A stretch of DNA of 64,000 nt, taken from NCBI GenBank assembly GCA_030674185.1, contig JAPXFY010000018.1, forward strand, positions 49,677,737 to 49,741,736, read 5' to 3'. Positions 60,397 to 64,000 of the stretch are shown piece by piece. The notes under the pieces were generated by a model. It was not told the DNA's origin and did not search any database. It saw nothing but the letters and a program-made list of their open reading frames with translations. The stretch is from Monoplex corrugatus. Its lineage: Eukaryota; Mollusca; Gastropoda; Littorinimorpha; Ranellidae. The position numbers and the translations under genes are program-made. Position 1 is the first letter of the stretch; each line of letters opens with the position of its first letter.

Positions 60397-60687
60397 ATCA
60401 GTTCTAGTCAGAATGAAATAATCTCCCTTTTAACAAAAATATAGAGAGATTAAAGGAAACAGAGAGACAGTCCTAAACACTCAAGTCCCTGCATTTCCTT
60501 TAACTCAAACATGAAAGCATTCCCTTGTCATAACAATGCTTTCCTTTGAAAGTGCTAATGACGTTTGCAACAAACATATCATCCAATATTTTTTTGCACA
60601 AAACAATACAATCCTGAGAGAAAGAATGAACAGAGCAGAAGGCAAGTGACTTAATATTTCTATTGCTACACCTGATAGCAGCACCAA

Positions 60688-63990
<3,303 letters not shown>

Positions 63991-64000
63991 CTGCAATATA

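Overview
This is animal nuclear DNA: AT-rich, with spliced genes that use GT-AG introns, dense CA/GT microsatellites, and many decayed LINEs, tRNA-derived SINEs and short palindromic elements. The repeat types (L2/RTE-like LINE tails ending in a GCGCTATATAAATATTG-type block plus (ATT)n, and SINE bodies I remember from marine snails) point to a mollusc, probably a gastropod. That assignment is inference.

Layout. 1-4.6 kb is repeat-rich flank: an RTE-like reverse-transcriptase relic, L2-like LINE pieces and SINEs. 4.76-14.44 kb holds a complete six-exon gene on the + strand for the lysosomal small GTPase Arl8 (185 codons, all GTPase motifs present). Its first intron contains a CpG-rich candidate second promoter/exon pair. 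14.44-about 20.53 kb is probably a long Arl8 3' UTR. At about 20.5-20.64 kb the strand composition flips from T/G-rich to A/C-rich on the + strand, and candidate polyadenylation signals for + and - transcripts lie back to back, so two convergent transcription units seem to meet there.

20.6-41.4 kb: a minus-strand gene of unassigned function (coding block 37,053-37,983, with a one-base frame disruption near its C-terminus, and possible 5' non-coding exons at about 38.2 and 41.3 kb). Downstream of its coding block lie a 29-bp satellite, a 75-bp minisatellite, several TTAA-flanked palindromic MITEs and SINEs. 41.6-60.7 kb has no convincing host gene. It holds LINE relics, a 60-bp satellite grown out of a LINE 3' UTR, a 48-bp satellite grown out of a SINE body, a 328-bp inverted-repeat insertion with a 14-bp target duplication, and microsatellites. 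60.7-64 kb carries the last four coding exons of another minus-strand gene (106 residues visible), which I cannot name.

I see no operon-like system, CRISPR array or defence locus, and no convincing previously undescribed multi-gene system. The most unusual content is structural: satellites born inside retroposons, a MITE nested inside a related MITE at TTAA, and the tail-to-tail gene arrangement.
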